From contig NZ_CP085135.1 in assembly GCF_020616515.1 (NCBI RefSeq), forward strand, positions 1-64,000: DNA of 64,000 nt, read 5' to 3'. Both the position numbers and the translations under genes were made by a program. The DNA comes from Mesorhizobium sp. PAMC28654. Lineage in GTDB: Bacteria; Pseudomonadota; Alphaproteobacteria; Rhizobiales; Rhizobiaceae. The notes under the pieces are model-generated. The model had not been told where the DNA came from, ran no database searches, and was given only the letters and a program-made list of their open reading frames with translations. Positions 16,596 through 25,179 of this stretch are shown here, piece by piece (the first letter of the stretch is position 1; every line of letters starts with the position of its first letter).

Positions 16596-19500
16596 GCCGC
16601 GACCCCGAGGGCCTGGGCTTCGGCGATCAATGCCGTGAGATCGTCGTCGATGGAATTGCGCAGCGGATGCCAGAGACCACGCCGGCGCGCCGACAGGAAA
16701 CGCTCGGCGATGATTTTTGCGGCGGAAGGGTTCTCATGCAGGATGAAGGCGCGAACCAGGGGATCGCCGACATAGGCATCGTGCACGGCCTCGATCAGCG
16801 CACCCGATATGGCATGGGTGGTTTCGGCAAAGCCGACGAGACGGTCGACGGTCTCAGCGAATTCGGAAGCGCCGCGCGGGCCATGGCGCATCTGGCCAGC
16901 GATGAAGCGGGGATTGATCGCGCGGGCACGCACGACCCGCGATACGGCCTCGCCAACGGAGCGCGGCTTCGGCTTTTGCGGATCGGTGGTGTCGAGCACG
17001 ATGACATCGGCGTTCCTGCCGAGGGCCGCGAGCGCCGCCGAAAAGCCGCCGATGAAGGCGACATCGGCGGAACCTTCCAGAATGTCGCGGCCGGGGTCGT
17101 CGCCGGTATGGACGAGCAGGTCGGCGTCGGCGACGCGGGTTTCAAAGGCGCCAGGCGAGGAGATGCCTTCGCCGTCGGCGCCGCCATAGGCATGCGAGGT
17201 GGCATCGAGATAGGCGCGGCCGATCTCTTCGCGCGCGGTCCAGTCCCCGCTCGACAAAATATCCTCGACGCCGGCGCCGTAGGTGCCCGGCGAGGTGCCG
17301 AAGATGCGTGGGCTGATCTTGCCGTCGACGCGGGTTTTTGCCGCGAGCGGGTTTTCCGAATCGTCCTCGTCGCGGGTGGCAACGGCATTCGCGGCGGCAT
17401 CGATCAGCGCGATCTGGGTCGGGAACATGTCGCGGAACAGGCCGGAGATGCGCCAGGTGACATCGACCCGCGGGCGGCCGAGCGTGGCCGGTGGCAGCAC
17501 CTCGATGCCGGTGATGCGGCCGGTGGCGGAATCCCATTGCGGCCGGCAGCCCATCAGCGCCAACCCTTGAGCGATTTCCTCGCCACCGGTGCGCAGCGAG
17601 GCCGACCCCCATAGGTCGATGACCAGGGAGCGCGGCCAGTCACCATGCGACTGCATGTAGCCGCGCACGACCTCTTCCGCAGCCGCCTTGCCCAGATCAT
17701 AGGCTGTGGGCGTCGGCATGGTGCGTGGGTCCGATGTGAACAGGTTGCGGCCGGTGGGCAGCACATCGCTGCGGCCACGCGCGGGCGCGCCGGCCGGACC
17801 TGCCTTGACGTGACGGCCATCGAGGGCCGCCAGCAGCGCAGCCTTTTCGGTCCTTGCGCTTTCCTGACGCATCGCGTCGGGCTCGTCCTCAGTCGCGCGG
17901 CCATAGATATGCAGCCCGTCCTTGATGGCGAAATCCTTGAGGTCGCAAAGCCAGGAGTCGATGCGGCGCAGCGCTTCGTCCGGTGCGTCGGTCTTGGCGA
18001 CACCAGCTTCAGAGGCGAGCCCCGTTTTCTGGGCGGTTTCGACGATCAGCTTGGCCAGACGGTCGCGGCGGCGGCGGTCGAGCCCGTCGGCCTGTGCGTA
18101 TTCGTCGACCAGCCGCTCGAGCCTGTGCTGGTTTTCGTCGAGACCGGCGCCAGTGAGGGGCGGCGGCAGATGACCGAGCGTAACGGCGGCGATGCGCCGC
18201 TTGGCCTGTGCTGCCTCACCGGGGTTGGAGACGATGAAGGGATAGATGACAGGCAGCGAGCCGGTGACGATCTCGGGAAAGCAGTTTTCCGAGACAGCGA
18301 CGGTCTTGCCGGGCAGCCATTCCAGTGTGCCATGAGCGCCGACATGGATGAGGGCGTGGATACCCAGCGATTTGCGCAACCAGAGGCCGAAGGCGAGCAA
18401 TGCATGGCGCGGCGGCAGCGTCGGGTCGTGGTAGTCGGCGCGGCGGTCGGCCAAGCGTCCGCGATCGGGGGCGAGTGCCACGGTGACGTTGCCGAAGGTG
18501 GCGGCGCGGAAGGGGAAGCTTTTTTCGCTTGTTGGTAGCGAAGGCCGGCGTTCTGTCGTGCCCCCCTCTGTCCTCCCGGACCCGGCCCTTCGCTGTCGCT
18601 CCGAGCGTTCGTCGTTCGGAAAGCCAAGCAGTTGGCCTTCCGTCCGCTGCGCGGACCACTCCTCACCCCCCACAGGTGGGGAGATTGGCAGTTCTATGGC
18701 CGGCTCCCCCTTTGCAAGGTTTGAGATTGGCGAAAGCGGAGATGGGTGCGTAATCTCCCCACCCGTGGGGGAGATGTCCGGCAGGACAGAGGGGGGCGCC
18801 TCGCGCAGACCCGTCTCGTCCTGCGCCTTGCCCCAAGCCGCCTCCACGACAGCCACCGCCTCGCCGGGCAACTCCTTCGAGAAATCTAGATAATCGTCCA
18901 GTCCCAGCCCATCGCCGCTGCGCTCCAGCAAATCCAGCAATTGCCGCGGCGTTTTCGGAATCCCTTCAACCACATAGCCCTGTTCGCTGAGGTCATGCAG
19001 TATGGCCAGCACGCTGTAGGGTACGTCGAGGCCGACGGCATAGCCGGTGCGGCCGGGTGCGCTTGGATAGTCGGGGATCAGGATGGCGAGCTTGCGCTCG
19101 GCGCGGGATGCGCGCTGCAAGCGGATGAAGGCTGATATGCGGTCAGCCACCTGCGCCACGCGATCAAGCTCCGGCCGGTTGGCGAAGGCTCTATGACCAA
19201 GCGCCGGATCGACATCGCTTTCGCCCTTGAAGGAAATGGCGCCGGCAAGGATGCGGCCGTCGAGTTCGGGCAGCACGACATGCATGGCGAGGTCGGCGGG
19301 CGCGAGGCCACGCTGGTTCTTTTCCCACACGTCGCGGCGGGTCGTGGCAACGATGACCTGGAAGACCGGCACGCCGGCGCGGTCGAATAGGGTTTCGACG
19401 CCGGGTTCGGCGCCGGAAGCGAAGGCTGTCGCGGTGATGATGGCGGCGGGTTTGAGCGCACTGAGTGCGGTTTCCACGAACGCGAGCGAGGTCGGGTCTT

Positions 19501-20329
19501 TCAGGCTGGAGATGAAGATGGGGACCGGGAGCATGCCACGCTGCCCCAGCGCGTCAAAAAGCGCATCGATGGGCGCGACATCAGCGGCGAGCAGCATCGA
19601 GCGATAGAACAGGATGGGTACGACCTTTCCCTCCCCCGCGAGGGGAGGGTGGCCCGCAGGGTCGGGTGGGGTCGGTACGACCGGGCTCCGCGCCTCTTTG
19701 AGTCGGCGCACTGCCGCGGGGACCCCACCCCCGGCCTGCGGCCGGACCCTCCCCTCGAGGGGGAGGGGGACGACGCCGCGAGTGGGCTCGTAGTAGCCTG
19801 CTTTCGGAACTGCGACCGGCTCGACAATTTCTGCTTGCGATCCAGCCAGCCGCGCCAGCCGATGCACCAGCGCGGTCATATTCGCCGGACCGCCCTCGCG
19901 GAAATAGTCCAGCAGGCCGTCCAGTTCCTCGCGCGGCAGTGTCGAGGCTTCGATCAAACGCAGATCCTCGTCGCGGCATTCGCCGGGAAGCAGCGCCAGT
20001 TTTATGCCGCGATCGCGGGCGATCGAGGCAAGCTGGTCGCAGCCGTAACGCCACCAGTCGTAGCCGCCGAGGATGCGGATGAGGATGACCTTGGCATGGC
20101 GGGCGACGCTGTCGACCCAGAGGTCGACGGACATGGGATGGCGCAGGTCGCGGAGTGCGGCCAGCCGCATCGAGGGCAGGCGGTCGGCGTCGGCCTTCCA
20201 TGCCGCCGCCAGTCCGGCGAGATCGCTGTCGGTGAAGGACAGCGCCACGATATCCGCCGGCGTCTGCCGCAGATCAACCGGCTCGGCGAGATCGTCGAGC
20301 GAGGCGGACGTGGTGGTGAGTATGTGCAT
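16592..20329 (-). CDS. cobN: Cobaltochelatase subunit CobN with two repeat-derived inserts
   Basis: The large subunit of the aerobic ATP-dependent cobaltochelatase, which inserts cobalt into hydrogenobyrinate a,c-diamide with CobS and CobT partners not seen here. The protein has 1245 residues. Conserved blocks are VILIRILGGYDWWRYGC near residue 80, VPILFYRSMLLAADVAPIDA near 234, and HALIHVGAHGTLEWLPGKTV near 655. Residues about 187-234 and 510-591 are translations of palindromic repeats rather than CobN sequence. Both lie between conserved blocks and keep the frame. The gene follows cobW and overlaps cobG. Confidence 0.94.
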   Translation of the reverse strand: MHILTTTSASLDDLAEPVDLRQTPADIVALSFTDSDLAGLAAAWKADADRLPSMRLAALRDLRHPMSVDLWVDSVARHAKVILIRILGGYDWWRYGCDQLASIARDRGIKLALLPGECRDEDLRLIEASTLPREELDGLLDYFREGGPANMTALVHRLARLAGSQAEIVEPVAVPKAGYYEPTRGVVPLPLEGRVRPQAGGGVPAAVRRLKEARSPVVPTPPDPAGHPPLAGEGKVVPILFYRSMLLAADVAPIDALFDALGQRGMLPVPIFISSLKDPTSLAFVETALSALKPAAIITATAFASGAEPGVETLFDRAGVPVFQVIVATTRRDVWEKNQRGLAPADLAMHVVLPELDGRILAGAISFKGESDVDPALGHRAFANRPELDRVAQVADRISAFIRLQRASRAERKLAILIPDYPSAPGRTGYAVGLDVPYSVLAILHDLSEQGYVVEGIPKTPRQLLDLLERSGDGLGLDDYLDFSKELPGEAVAVVEAAWGKAQDETGLREAPPSVLPDISPTGGEITHPSPLSPISNLAKGEPAIELPISPPVGGEEWSAQRTEGQLLGFPNDERSERQRRAGSGRTEGGTTERRPSLPTSEKSFPFRAATFGNVTVALAPDRGRLADRRADYHDPTLPPRHALLAFGLWLRKSLGIHALIHVGAHGTLEWLPGKTVAVSENCFPEIVTGSLPVIYPFIVSNPGEAAQAKRRIAAVTLGHLPPPLTGAGLDENQHRLERLVDEYAQADGLDRRRRDRLAKLIVETAQKTGLASEAGVAKTDAPDEALRRIDSWLCDLKDFAIKDGLHIYGRATEDEPDAMRQESARTEKAALLAALDGRHVKAGPAGAPARGRSDVLPTGRNLFTSDPRTMPTPTAYDLGKAAAEEVVRGYMQSHGDWPRSLVIDLWGSASLRTGGEEIAQGLALMGCRPQWDSATGRITGIEVLPPATLGRPRVDVTWRISGLFRDMFPTQIALIDAAANAVATRDEDDSENPLAAKTRVDGKISPRIFGTSPGTYGAGVEDILSSGDWTAREEIGRAYLDATSHAYGGADGEGISSPGAFETRVADADLLVHTGDDPGRDILEGSADVAFIGGFSAALAALGRNADVIVLDTTDPQKPKPRSVGEAVSRVVRARAINPRFIAGQMRHGPRGASEFAETVDRLVGFAETTHAISGALIEAVHDAYVGDPLVRAFILHENPSAAKIIAERFLSARRRGLWHPLRNSIDDDLTALIAEAQALGVAA
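18559..18800. repeat. In-gene palindromic element A, enlarged copy (in cobN)
   Basis: The right arm matches the cobG copy (GGGGGAGATGTCCGGCAGGA, then CAGAGGGGGGCGCC), and the left arm begins GCCCCCCTCTGTCCTCCCGG. The interior is longer, about 242 bp in total, and appears to hold an extra segment after the left arm (18580-18660). On the cobN strand it encodes APPSVLPDISPTGGE at one end and GRTEGG at the other, parallel to the CobG insert. Confidence 0.88.
19629..19769. repeat. In-gene palindromic element C (in cobN)
   Basis: A different palindrome of about 141 bp with arms of roughly 45 nt. The left arm starts CCCTCCCCCGCGAGGGGAGG. The right arm ends CCTCCCCTCGAGGGGGAGGG and is close to the reverse complement of the left. 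It is read through in frame by cobN, encoding PLPLEGRVRPQAGGG and HPPLAGEGKV at its ends. Confidence 0.88.
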
Positions 20330-20347
20330 CGCGGCTCGTGTCTGAAA

Positions 20348-21385
20348 TCAGCCGGCGAGTATACGCTCGATCGCCGGGCGGTTAAGTCCCTTGAGGCCGA
20401 TGACGACGAGACGCGAACGACGGTCGTCCTCGGCAGTCCAGGCGCGATCGTAGTAATGATTGACGCGCGGCCCGACGGCCTGCAGCAAAAGCCGCATCGG
20501 CTTGCCGCCGACTTCGACGAAGCCCTTCACACGCAGCACGTTCTCTTCCTCGGCAACGGTGGCGACGCGCTTTGCCAGCTCGTCCGGATTGGCGATCGAG
20601 GGAATGTCGACGATGAACGTGTCGAAGTCGTCATGCTCGTGGTCGAATGCGCCGTCGTGATGCGATTTGCGGTTCTCGATGTCGTCCTCGACGGCGAGAC
20701 CGAGCCCGAGCAGTATGGAGGGATCGACCTTGCCATGAGACGTCGGCACGATCTTCACGGCGCGGGCGGAATGTTCGTTGATGATGGCATTGGCGCGGGC
20801 CGAACCGGCGGCGTCCATCAGGTCGCTCTTCGACAGGATGATCAGGTCGGCGCAGGCGATCTGGTCCTCGAACACCTCCTCGACCGGATCGTCGTGGTCC
20901 AGCGTCTCGTCTTGCGCGCGCTGCGCCTGCAGGGCGTCCATGTCGTTGGCGACGCGGCCTTCGGCCAGCGCGGGACCGTCGACCACGGCGATCACGCCAT
21001 CGACGGTCACGCGGCTCTTCACCGTCGGCCACTGGAAGGCCTGGACCAGCGGCTTGGGCAGAGCGAGGCCCGATGTCTCGATCAGGATATGGTCGACCTT
21101 CGGCACCAGCGACAGGATCTGGTCCAGTGCCGGAACGAAATCGTCGGCCACGGTGCAGCAGATGCAACCATTGGCCAGTTCGACGATGTTTTCCTCCGGG
21201 CAGGTGTCGATGCCGCAACCCTTGAGGATTTCGCCGTCGATGCCGATGTCGCCAAACTCATTCACGATAATCGCAATACGTTTGCCGCCAGCGTTTTCCA
21301 GGAGATGGCGGACCAGCGTCGTCTTGCCGGCGCCGAGGAAGCCGGTGATGACGGTGCAGGGAACGCGAGAGACGGATGAGGTCAT
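20348..21385 (-). CDS. cobW: Cobalamin biosynthesis GTPase CobW
   Basis: A 345-residue G3E-family GTPase, thought to act as a metallochaperone delivering cobalt to the CobNST chelatase. It has a Walker A (ITGFLGAGKTTLVRH near residue 14), the metal-binding CxCC motif (NGCICC near 73), an ETSGLALPKP switch region, and an SKSDL base-recognition motif. A His/Asp-rich segment (HHDGAFDHEHDDFD) near residue 242 may bind metal. It lies between the riboswitch-led DUF1636 gene and cobN, with gaps of 2 and 18 bases. Confidence 0.95.
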   Translation of the reverse strand: MTSSVSRVPCTVITGFLGAGKTTLVRHLLENAGGKRIAIIVNEFGDIGIDGEILKGCGIDTCPEENIVELANGCICCTVADDFVPALDQILSLVPKVDHILIETSGLALPKPLVQAFQWPTVKSRVTVDGVIAVVDGPALAEGRVANDMDALQAQRAQDETLDHDDPVEEVFEDQIACADLIILSKSDLMDAAGSARANAIINEHSARAVKIVPTSHGKVDPSILLGLGLAVEDDIENRKSHHDGAFDHEHDDFDTFIVDIPSIANPDELAKRVATVAEEENVLRVKGFVEVGGKPMRLLLQAVGPRVNHYYDRAWTAEDDRRSRLVVIGLKGLNRPAIERILAG

Positions 21386-21387
21386 GG

Positions 21388-21816
21388 TCAGTCCTTCAAC
21401 ATGTCGAGGGGAGGGATGCGGGCAACGAGGCCGCGCTTGAGGCTATCGGGGCGGCCGCGCCACGGAATGAGGCCGTCGGTCGAGGTGGCGAAGAGTTTTG
21501 CACCGGTGACGAGATCGGCGCCGCTTGTCGCGGTCAGGTCGCCGAAGACGTAGCTCCAGCAGCCGTCGCGCAGGATCGCGGCACTGAGCCGGCGCTTGCA
21601 GTTGCCGAGGCATTCAACGCTGCGGATGCGGATGTTTTCGCCCGAAGCGGCGCGGCGCGTATCGTCAGCCAGCAGTTCGCCGGCGCGAGGATGGTCATCA
21701 GAGCCGGCTTCGTCGCGGCACGAGGCGCAGACGATGACGGTGATTTTTTCGAGGGCATCGTCATGGGCGGATGAAAAATCCGCTCTTCCAGCCGAAAGAC
21801 TGCTGTCGTGATCCAA
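21388..21816 (-). CDS. DUF1636 metal-binding-like protein (riboswitch-led)
   Basis: A protein of 142 residues resembling the DUF1636 family, which is frequently found beside cobW in B12-riboswitch operons and is thought to bind a metal or Fe-S centre. Four cysteines in two pairs are visible (VIVCASC and VECLGNC), like a thioredoxin-fold ferredoxin. The reading frame extends to 21927, but that part is riboswitch. I choose TTG 21816 because AAGGAG lies six bases upstream and no in-frame ATG follows the riboswitch. The exact biochemical role is unknown. Confidence 0.72.
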   Translation of the reverse strand: MDHDSSLSAGRADFSSAHDDALEKITVIVCASCRDEAGSDDHPRAGELLADDTRRAASGENIRIRSVECLGNCKRRLSAAILRDGCWSYVFGDLTATSGADLVTGAKLFATSTDGLIPWRGRPDSLKRGLVARIPPLDMLKD

Positions 21817-21865
21817 ATCTTGCTCCTTGCCCGGAAACCCGCCAGGCGATCGGATTCTCTCTATT

Positions 21866-22050
21866 CCAGACGGCAGGTCTCCTGGCTCGCGGGTCATCGC
21901 CTTGGGTAGCCGCCTTCCCGGGAACATCCCAGTGGTTTTCGGCCTTGGCTCTTCGCTTACAGTTGCGGGGACAGCCGCGGATTTGAAATCTTGCGATTCC
22001 GCACCGCATTCCCTCTTGGCTCCTCCCTTTGAAGAGAAGAGACCGTCTGG
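21866..22050 (-). promoter_or_regulatory. Cobalamin riboswitch
   Basis: The minus strand reads, in order: a P1 arm CCAGACGG, GGTGCGGAATC, the signature CGGCTGTCCCCGCAACTGTA (22 nt of conserved core with AGC), the B12-box-like CCACTGGGA, CGGGAAGGC, CGCGAGCCAGGAGACCTGCC, and the closing P1 arm CCGTCTGG. This is the standard adenosylcobalamin aptamer order. It begins at the predicted start site of a strong promoter and ends 50 bases before the DUF1636 start, so it should turn off the DUF1636-cobWNGHIJ block when cobalamin is plentiful. Confidence 0.95.
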
Positions 22051-22055
22051 AGCAG

Positions 22056-22084
22056 ATTTAGGCTTTTGCGGGCAGCGGTGTCAA
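22056..22084 (-). promoter_or_regulatory. Sigma-70-type promoter for the riboswitch-led cob block
   Basis: TTGACA (22079-22084) and CTAAAT (22056-22061) are separated by exactly 17 bases on the minus strand. The predicted start site near 22049 coincides with the first base of the riboswitch P1 stem. The -35 box lies just beyond the YcaQ-like gene's stop. Confidence 0.75.
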
Positions 22085-22091
22085 CGCGAGC

Positions 22092-23291
22092 TTACGACAC
22101 GGCGATGTCGGCCAACGCCGGCCCCAGATCGCCAGCCGGCGTCACCTCGATGCGTTCAAGGCCGAGCCAGCCCTGCATCTGCTTCAGTTCTTCGAACAGT
22201 TGTATGGCGGTGTCGACGGGCGCACCGGGCTCCGCATAGGCGGCATGGACGCGCAACACGCTTGCCGGGCGGTCGGCCTTGAGGTCGACGCGCGCCACGA
22301 TCCTGTCGCCGAGCAGGAACGGCAGGACGTAATAGCCGTACTGGCGCTTGTCGGCCGGCGTATAGATCTCGATGCGATAGTGGAAATCGAACAGCCGTTC
22401 CGTGCGCGAGCGCTCGAAGACGACCGGATCGAACGGTGCCAGCAAGGCGCGGGCTTCGATTTTTCGTGGCAGCCGTGCGTCCTTGTGAAGGTAAGCCGGC
22501 TTGTCCCAGCCTTCGACGCGCACCGGCAGCAACTCGCCAAGCTCGACCAATTCCTCGATCCGGCCCTTCATGTCGGCTGGTGACAGTCGGAAATAGTCGC
22601 GCAGGTCGCCGGCCGTCGCGATGCCGTGGGCGCGGGCGGAGATGCGCAGCAATTCGCGGTGCGCGTCCTCGGCTGATGGCACCGGCAGGTCGAGAATCGC
22701 CTGCGGCAGCACACGTTCGGGCAGATCGTAGAATCGCTCGAAACCGCGACGGTGCGCCGTGGTGATGCGTCCGGCCCAGAACAGCCATTCGAAGGCATGC
22801 TTGGCATGGCTCCAGCCCCACCAGCCGCCCGAGCCTTTCTGCCCTTCGAGCGCGGAGGCGGCGATCGGACCGCGCTCGACGACGTGCCGGTAGATCTCTT
22901 CGACATAGGCGGCGTGCTCGCGCCCCCATTTGGCGAGGCCGGTATACATCTCGTCGCCACGTTCGGCCCTCTCCATGCGCCAGCGCATCAGCGGGTAGGT
23001 CTCAACCGGCAGGAAGGAGGCCTCGTGGGCCCAGTATTCGAACACCGTGCGCTTGCGTGTCACCGCGGCATTGTCGAGCAAAGCCAGCGGGTAGGGGCCA
23101 AGCCGCGAATAGAGCGGCATATAATGAGCGCGCACCACGGCACTGACGGAATCGATCTGCAGCAGGCCGGTGCGGGCGAGCACGCGACCAAGATGGCGTC
23201 GGCCGGGTATTCCGACGGGTCTGGCGTCCATGAAACCCTGAGCCGCAAGAGCGATGCGCCGGGCCATGGGGAGCGAGATTTTTTCCTTCAT
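22092..23291 (-). CDS. YcaQ-like winged-helix protein (HTH_42)
   Basis: A 399-residue protein of the HTH_42 family, to which E. coli YcaQ, a DNA glycosylase acting on interstrand crosslinks, belongs. The N-terminal GLLQIDSVSAVVRAHYMPLYSRLG block near residue 43 is characteristic, and the C-terminal half has the family's DPVVFERSRTERLFDFHYRIEIY region. No membrane or signal segments are present. It lies upstream of the B12-regulated block on the same strand but has its own promoter region, and a role in B12 synthesis is not implied. Confidence 0.85.
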   Translation of the reverse strand: MKEKISLPMARRIALAAQGFMDARPVGIPGRRHLGRVLARTGLLQIDSVSAVVRAHYMPLYSRLGPYPLALLDNAAVTRKRTVFEYWAHEASFLPVETYPLMRWRMERAERGDEMYTGLAKWGREHAAYVEEIYRHVVERGPIAASALEGQKGSGGWWGWSHAKHAFEWLFWAGRITTAHRRGFERFYDLPERVLPQAILDLPVPSAEDAHRELLRISARAHGIATAGDLRDYFRLSPADMKGRIEELVELGELLPVRVEGWDKPAYLHKDARLPRKIEARALLAPFDPVVFERSRTERLFDFHYRIEIYTPADKRQYGYYVLPFLLGDRIVARVDLKADRPASVLRVHAAYAEPGAPVDTAIQLFEELKQMQGWLGLERIEVTPAGDLGPALADIAVS

Positions 23292-23622
23292 GCTGATGCG
23301 ACTCTGATGGGGTTTGGGAGGGAGGAAGACGATGATTCCGCGCGATGCTAGCAGGGTTTTGGCGGGATATATGTCAGGAGAGAAAAGTGGAGTAAAAAGC
23401 GAAGGAAATCAAACAGGAGCGTATCGGACCAGTTTCCCCGGATATGCCGTCCAGGTCAGCGTTTTGAACAAGGTTTGACTTGCTTCGCCGAAAGCGCTGC
23501 GCTAACCCTCGCCGCGTTGCAGCATAGAGCCCCTAAAACGGTTCAGCGGTTAAACTGTCACGCTTCCGCAAGTGGGTCTGGTGCTGTAATCAAAGTGGAT
23601 TGGCGCCAACGGAAAGCCGAGC
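23292..23622. other. Intergenic region with nuo promoter candidate
   Basis: A 331-bp divergent gap between the YcaQ-like gene and nuoA. It holds one plausible plus-strand promoter (see the separate entry) and runs of GGAG-like purines between 23320 and 23420 without a credible small gene. No terminator or repeat was recognised. Confidence 0.5.
23475..23503 (+). promoter_or_regulatory. Candidate promoter of the nuo operon
   Basis: TTGACT (23475-23480) is followed 17 bases later by TGCGCT, with CGCTAA two bases further. The -10 is weak by general consensus but comparable to other GC-rich rhizobial promoters. It would give a 5' leader of about 110 bases before nuoA. It is the only good -35 in the gap. 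Confidence 0.4.
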
Positions 23623-23988
23623 ATGAACGCACTTCTAGGTTCATACCTGCCCATCGTCCTGTTCATAGGCGTGGCACTTGTGGTCGGCCTGGCGCTGCTG
23701 GCGGCGCCTTTTCTGGTGGCCTACCGTAACCCCGATCCCGAAAAGCTTTCCGCCTACGAGTGCGGTTTCAACTCGTTCGACGACGCCCGCATGAAATTCG
23801 ACATCCGCTTCTACCTGGTGTCGATCCTGTTCATCATCTTCGATCTGGAAGTGGCCTTCCTGTTCCCATGGGCGGTGTCGTTCTCGAAGATCGGCATGCT
23901 TGGCTTCTGGTCGATGATGGTTTTCCTGGCGGTGCTGACCATCGGCTTTGCCTATGAATGGAAAAAAGGAGCGCTGGAATGGGATTGA
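23623..23988 (+). CDS. nuoA: NADH-quinone oxidoreductase subunit A
   Basis: A 121-residue membrane subunit of complex I with three hydrophobic helices (residues about 9-29, 66-86 and 93-113). The conserved [21 protein letters not shown] loop near residue 45 contributes to the quinone-site region. It is the first gene of the nuo operon and overlaps nuoB by ten bases. Confidence 0.96.
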   Translation: MNALLGSYLPIVLFIGVALVVGLALLAAPFLVAYRNPDPEKLSAYECGFNSFDDARMKFDIRFYLVSILFIIFDLEVAFLFPWAVSFSKIGMLGFWSMMVFLAVLTIGFAYEWKKGALEWD

Positions 23989-24560
23989 GCGACAGTTCCG
24001 GCACGCTCATCGCGCCGAAGCCCAAGGGTCTCATCGATCCCAACACCGGCAGGCCGGTGGGGGAGGACGATCCTTTCTTCCTCGAAATCAACAATGAGCT
24101 TGCCGACAAGGGGTTTCTCGTCACCTCGACCGAGGCGCTGATCACCTGGGCTCGTAGCGGCTCACTGATGTTCATGACGTTTGGTCTTGCCTGCTGTGCG
24201 GTCGAGATGATCCATACCTCGATGCCGCGCTACGACTCGGAGAGGTTCGGCGTCGCGCCGCGCGCGTCTCCGCGCCAATCCGACATCATGATCGTGGCGG
24301 GTACGCTGACCAACAAGATGGCGCCGGCGCTGCGCAAGGTCTATGACCAGATGCCGGAGCCACGCTACGTCATCTCGATGGGCTCGTGCGCCAACGGCGG
24401 CGGCTACTATCACTATTCCTATTCGGTGGTGCGCGGCTGCGATCGCATCGTGCCTGTCGACATCTATGTCCCCGGCTGTCCGCCGAGCGCCGAAGCACTG
24501 CTCTACGGCATTCTTCTGTTGCAGAAGAAGATCCGCCGCACCGGCACGATCGAACGGTAA
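23979..24560 (+). CDS. nuoB: NADH-quinone oxidoreductase subunit B
   Basis: A 193-residue peripheral-arm subunit carrying the N2 [4Fe-4S] cluster next to the quinone site. The ligand motifs are visible as [10 protein letters not shown] near residue 68, [12 protein letters not shown] near 130 and [11 protein letters not shown] near 164. ATG 23979 is chosen because it places MGLSDSSG as the N-terminus and overlaps the nuoA stop; an upstream in-frame ATG at 23958 is within nuoA. Confidence 0.96.
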   Translation: MGLSDSSGTLIAPKPKGLIDPNTGRPVGEDDPFFLEINNELADKGFLVTSTEALITWARSGSLMFMTFGLACCAVEMIHTSMPRYDSERFGVAPRASPRQSDIMIVAGTLTNKMAPALRKVYDQMPEPRYVISMGSCANGGGYYHYSYSVVRGCDRIVPVDIYVPGCPPSAEALLYGILLLQKKIRRTGTIER

Positions 24561-24564
24561 ATCC

Positions 24565-25170
24565 ATGGCCGCCTCCTTAAGCGAACTTTCGACCTATCTC
24601 GGCGAAAAGCTGATCGGCCGGGTCAGCGACGCGGTGATCGCCTATGGCGAACTCACCCTTCATGTCGAGCCGAGCGACATCATCGAAGTCGTGACCTTCC
24701 TGCGTGACGATACGCGCTGCCAGTTCATCTCGATCATCGATGTCTGCGGCGCCGACTATCCTTCGCGCGCCAGGCGTTTCGATGTCGTCTATCATTTGCT
24801 GTCGCCGAAGCAGAATGTCCGCGTCCGTATCAAGGTGCAGGCCGACGAAGAGACGATGGTGCCGTCGATCACCGGCGTCTATCCCGGCGCCGACTGGTTC
24901 GAGCGCGAGACCTATGATCTCTATGGCGTGCTGTTCTCCGGTCATCCGGACCTGCGCCGCCTCTTGACCGACTACGGTTTCGAAGGTCATCCGCTGCGCA
25001 AGGATTTCCCGCTGACCGGCTTCGTCGAGGTGCGTTACGACGACGAAGCCAAGCGCGTCATCTACGAGCCGGTCGAGCTCAAGCAGGAATTCCGCAATTT
25101 CGATTTTCTCTCGCCATGGGAAGGGACGGATTACGTCCTGCCGGGCGACGAAAAAGCCAAGACGAATTGA
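24565..25170 (+). CDS. nuoC: NADH-quinone oxidoreductase subunit C
   Basis: A 201-residue subunit of the complex I peripheral arm. The family block [21 protein letters not shown] is near residue 110, followed by [12 protein letters not shown]. It is a separate protein rather than the NuoCD fusion of enteric bacteria. ATG 24565 follows the nuoB stop by four bases and fits the conserved N-terminus. Confidence 0.96.
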   Translation: MAASLSELSTYLGEKLIGRVSDAVIAYGELTLHVEPSDIIEVVTFLRDDTRCQFISIIDVCGADYPSRARRFDVVYHLLSPKQNVRVRIKVQADEETMVPSITGVYPGADWFERETYDLYGVLFSGHPDLRRLLTDYGFEGHPLRKDFPLTGFVEVRYDDEAKRVIYEPVELKQEFRNFDFLSPWEGTDYVLPGDEKAKTN

Positions 25171-25179
25171 GGCGCCACA

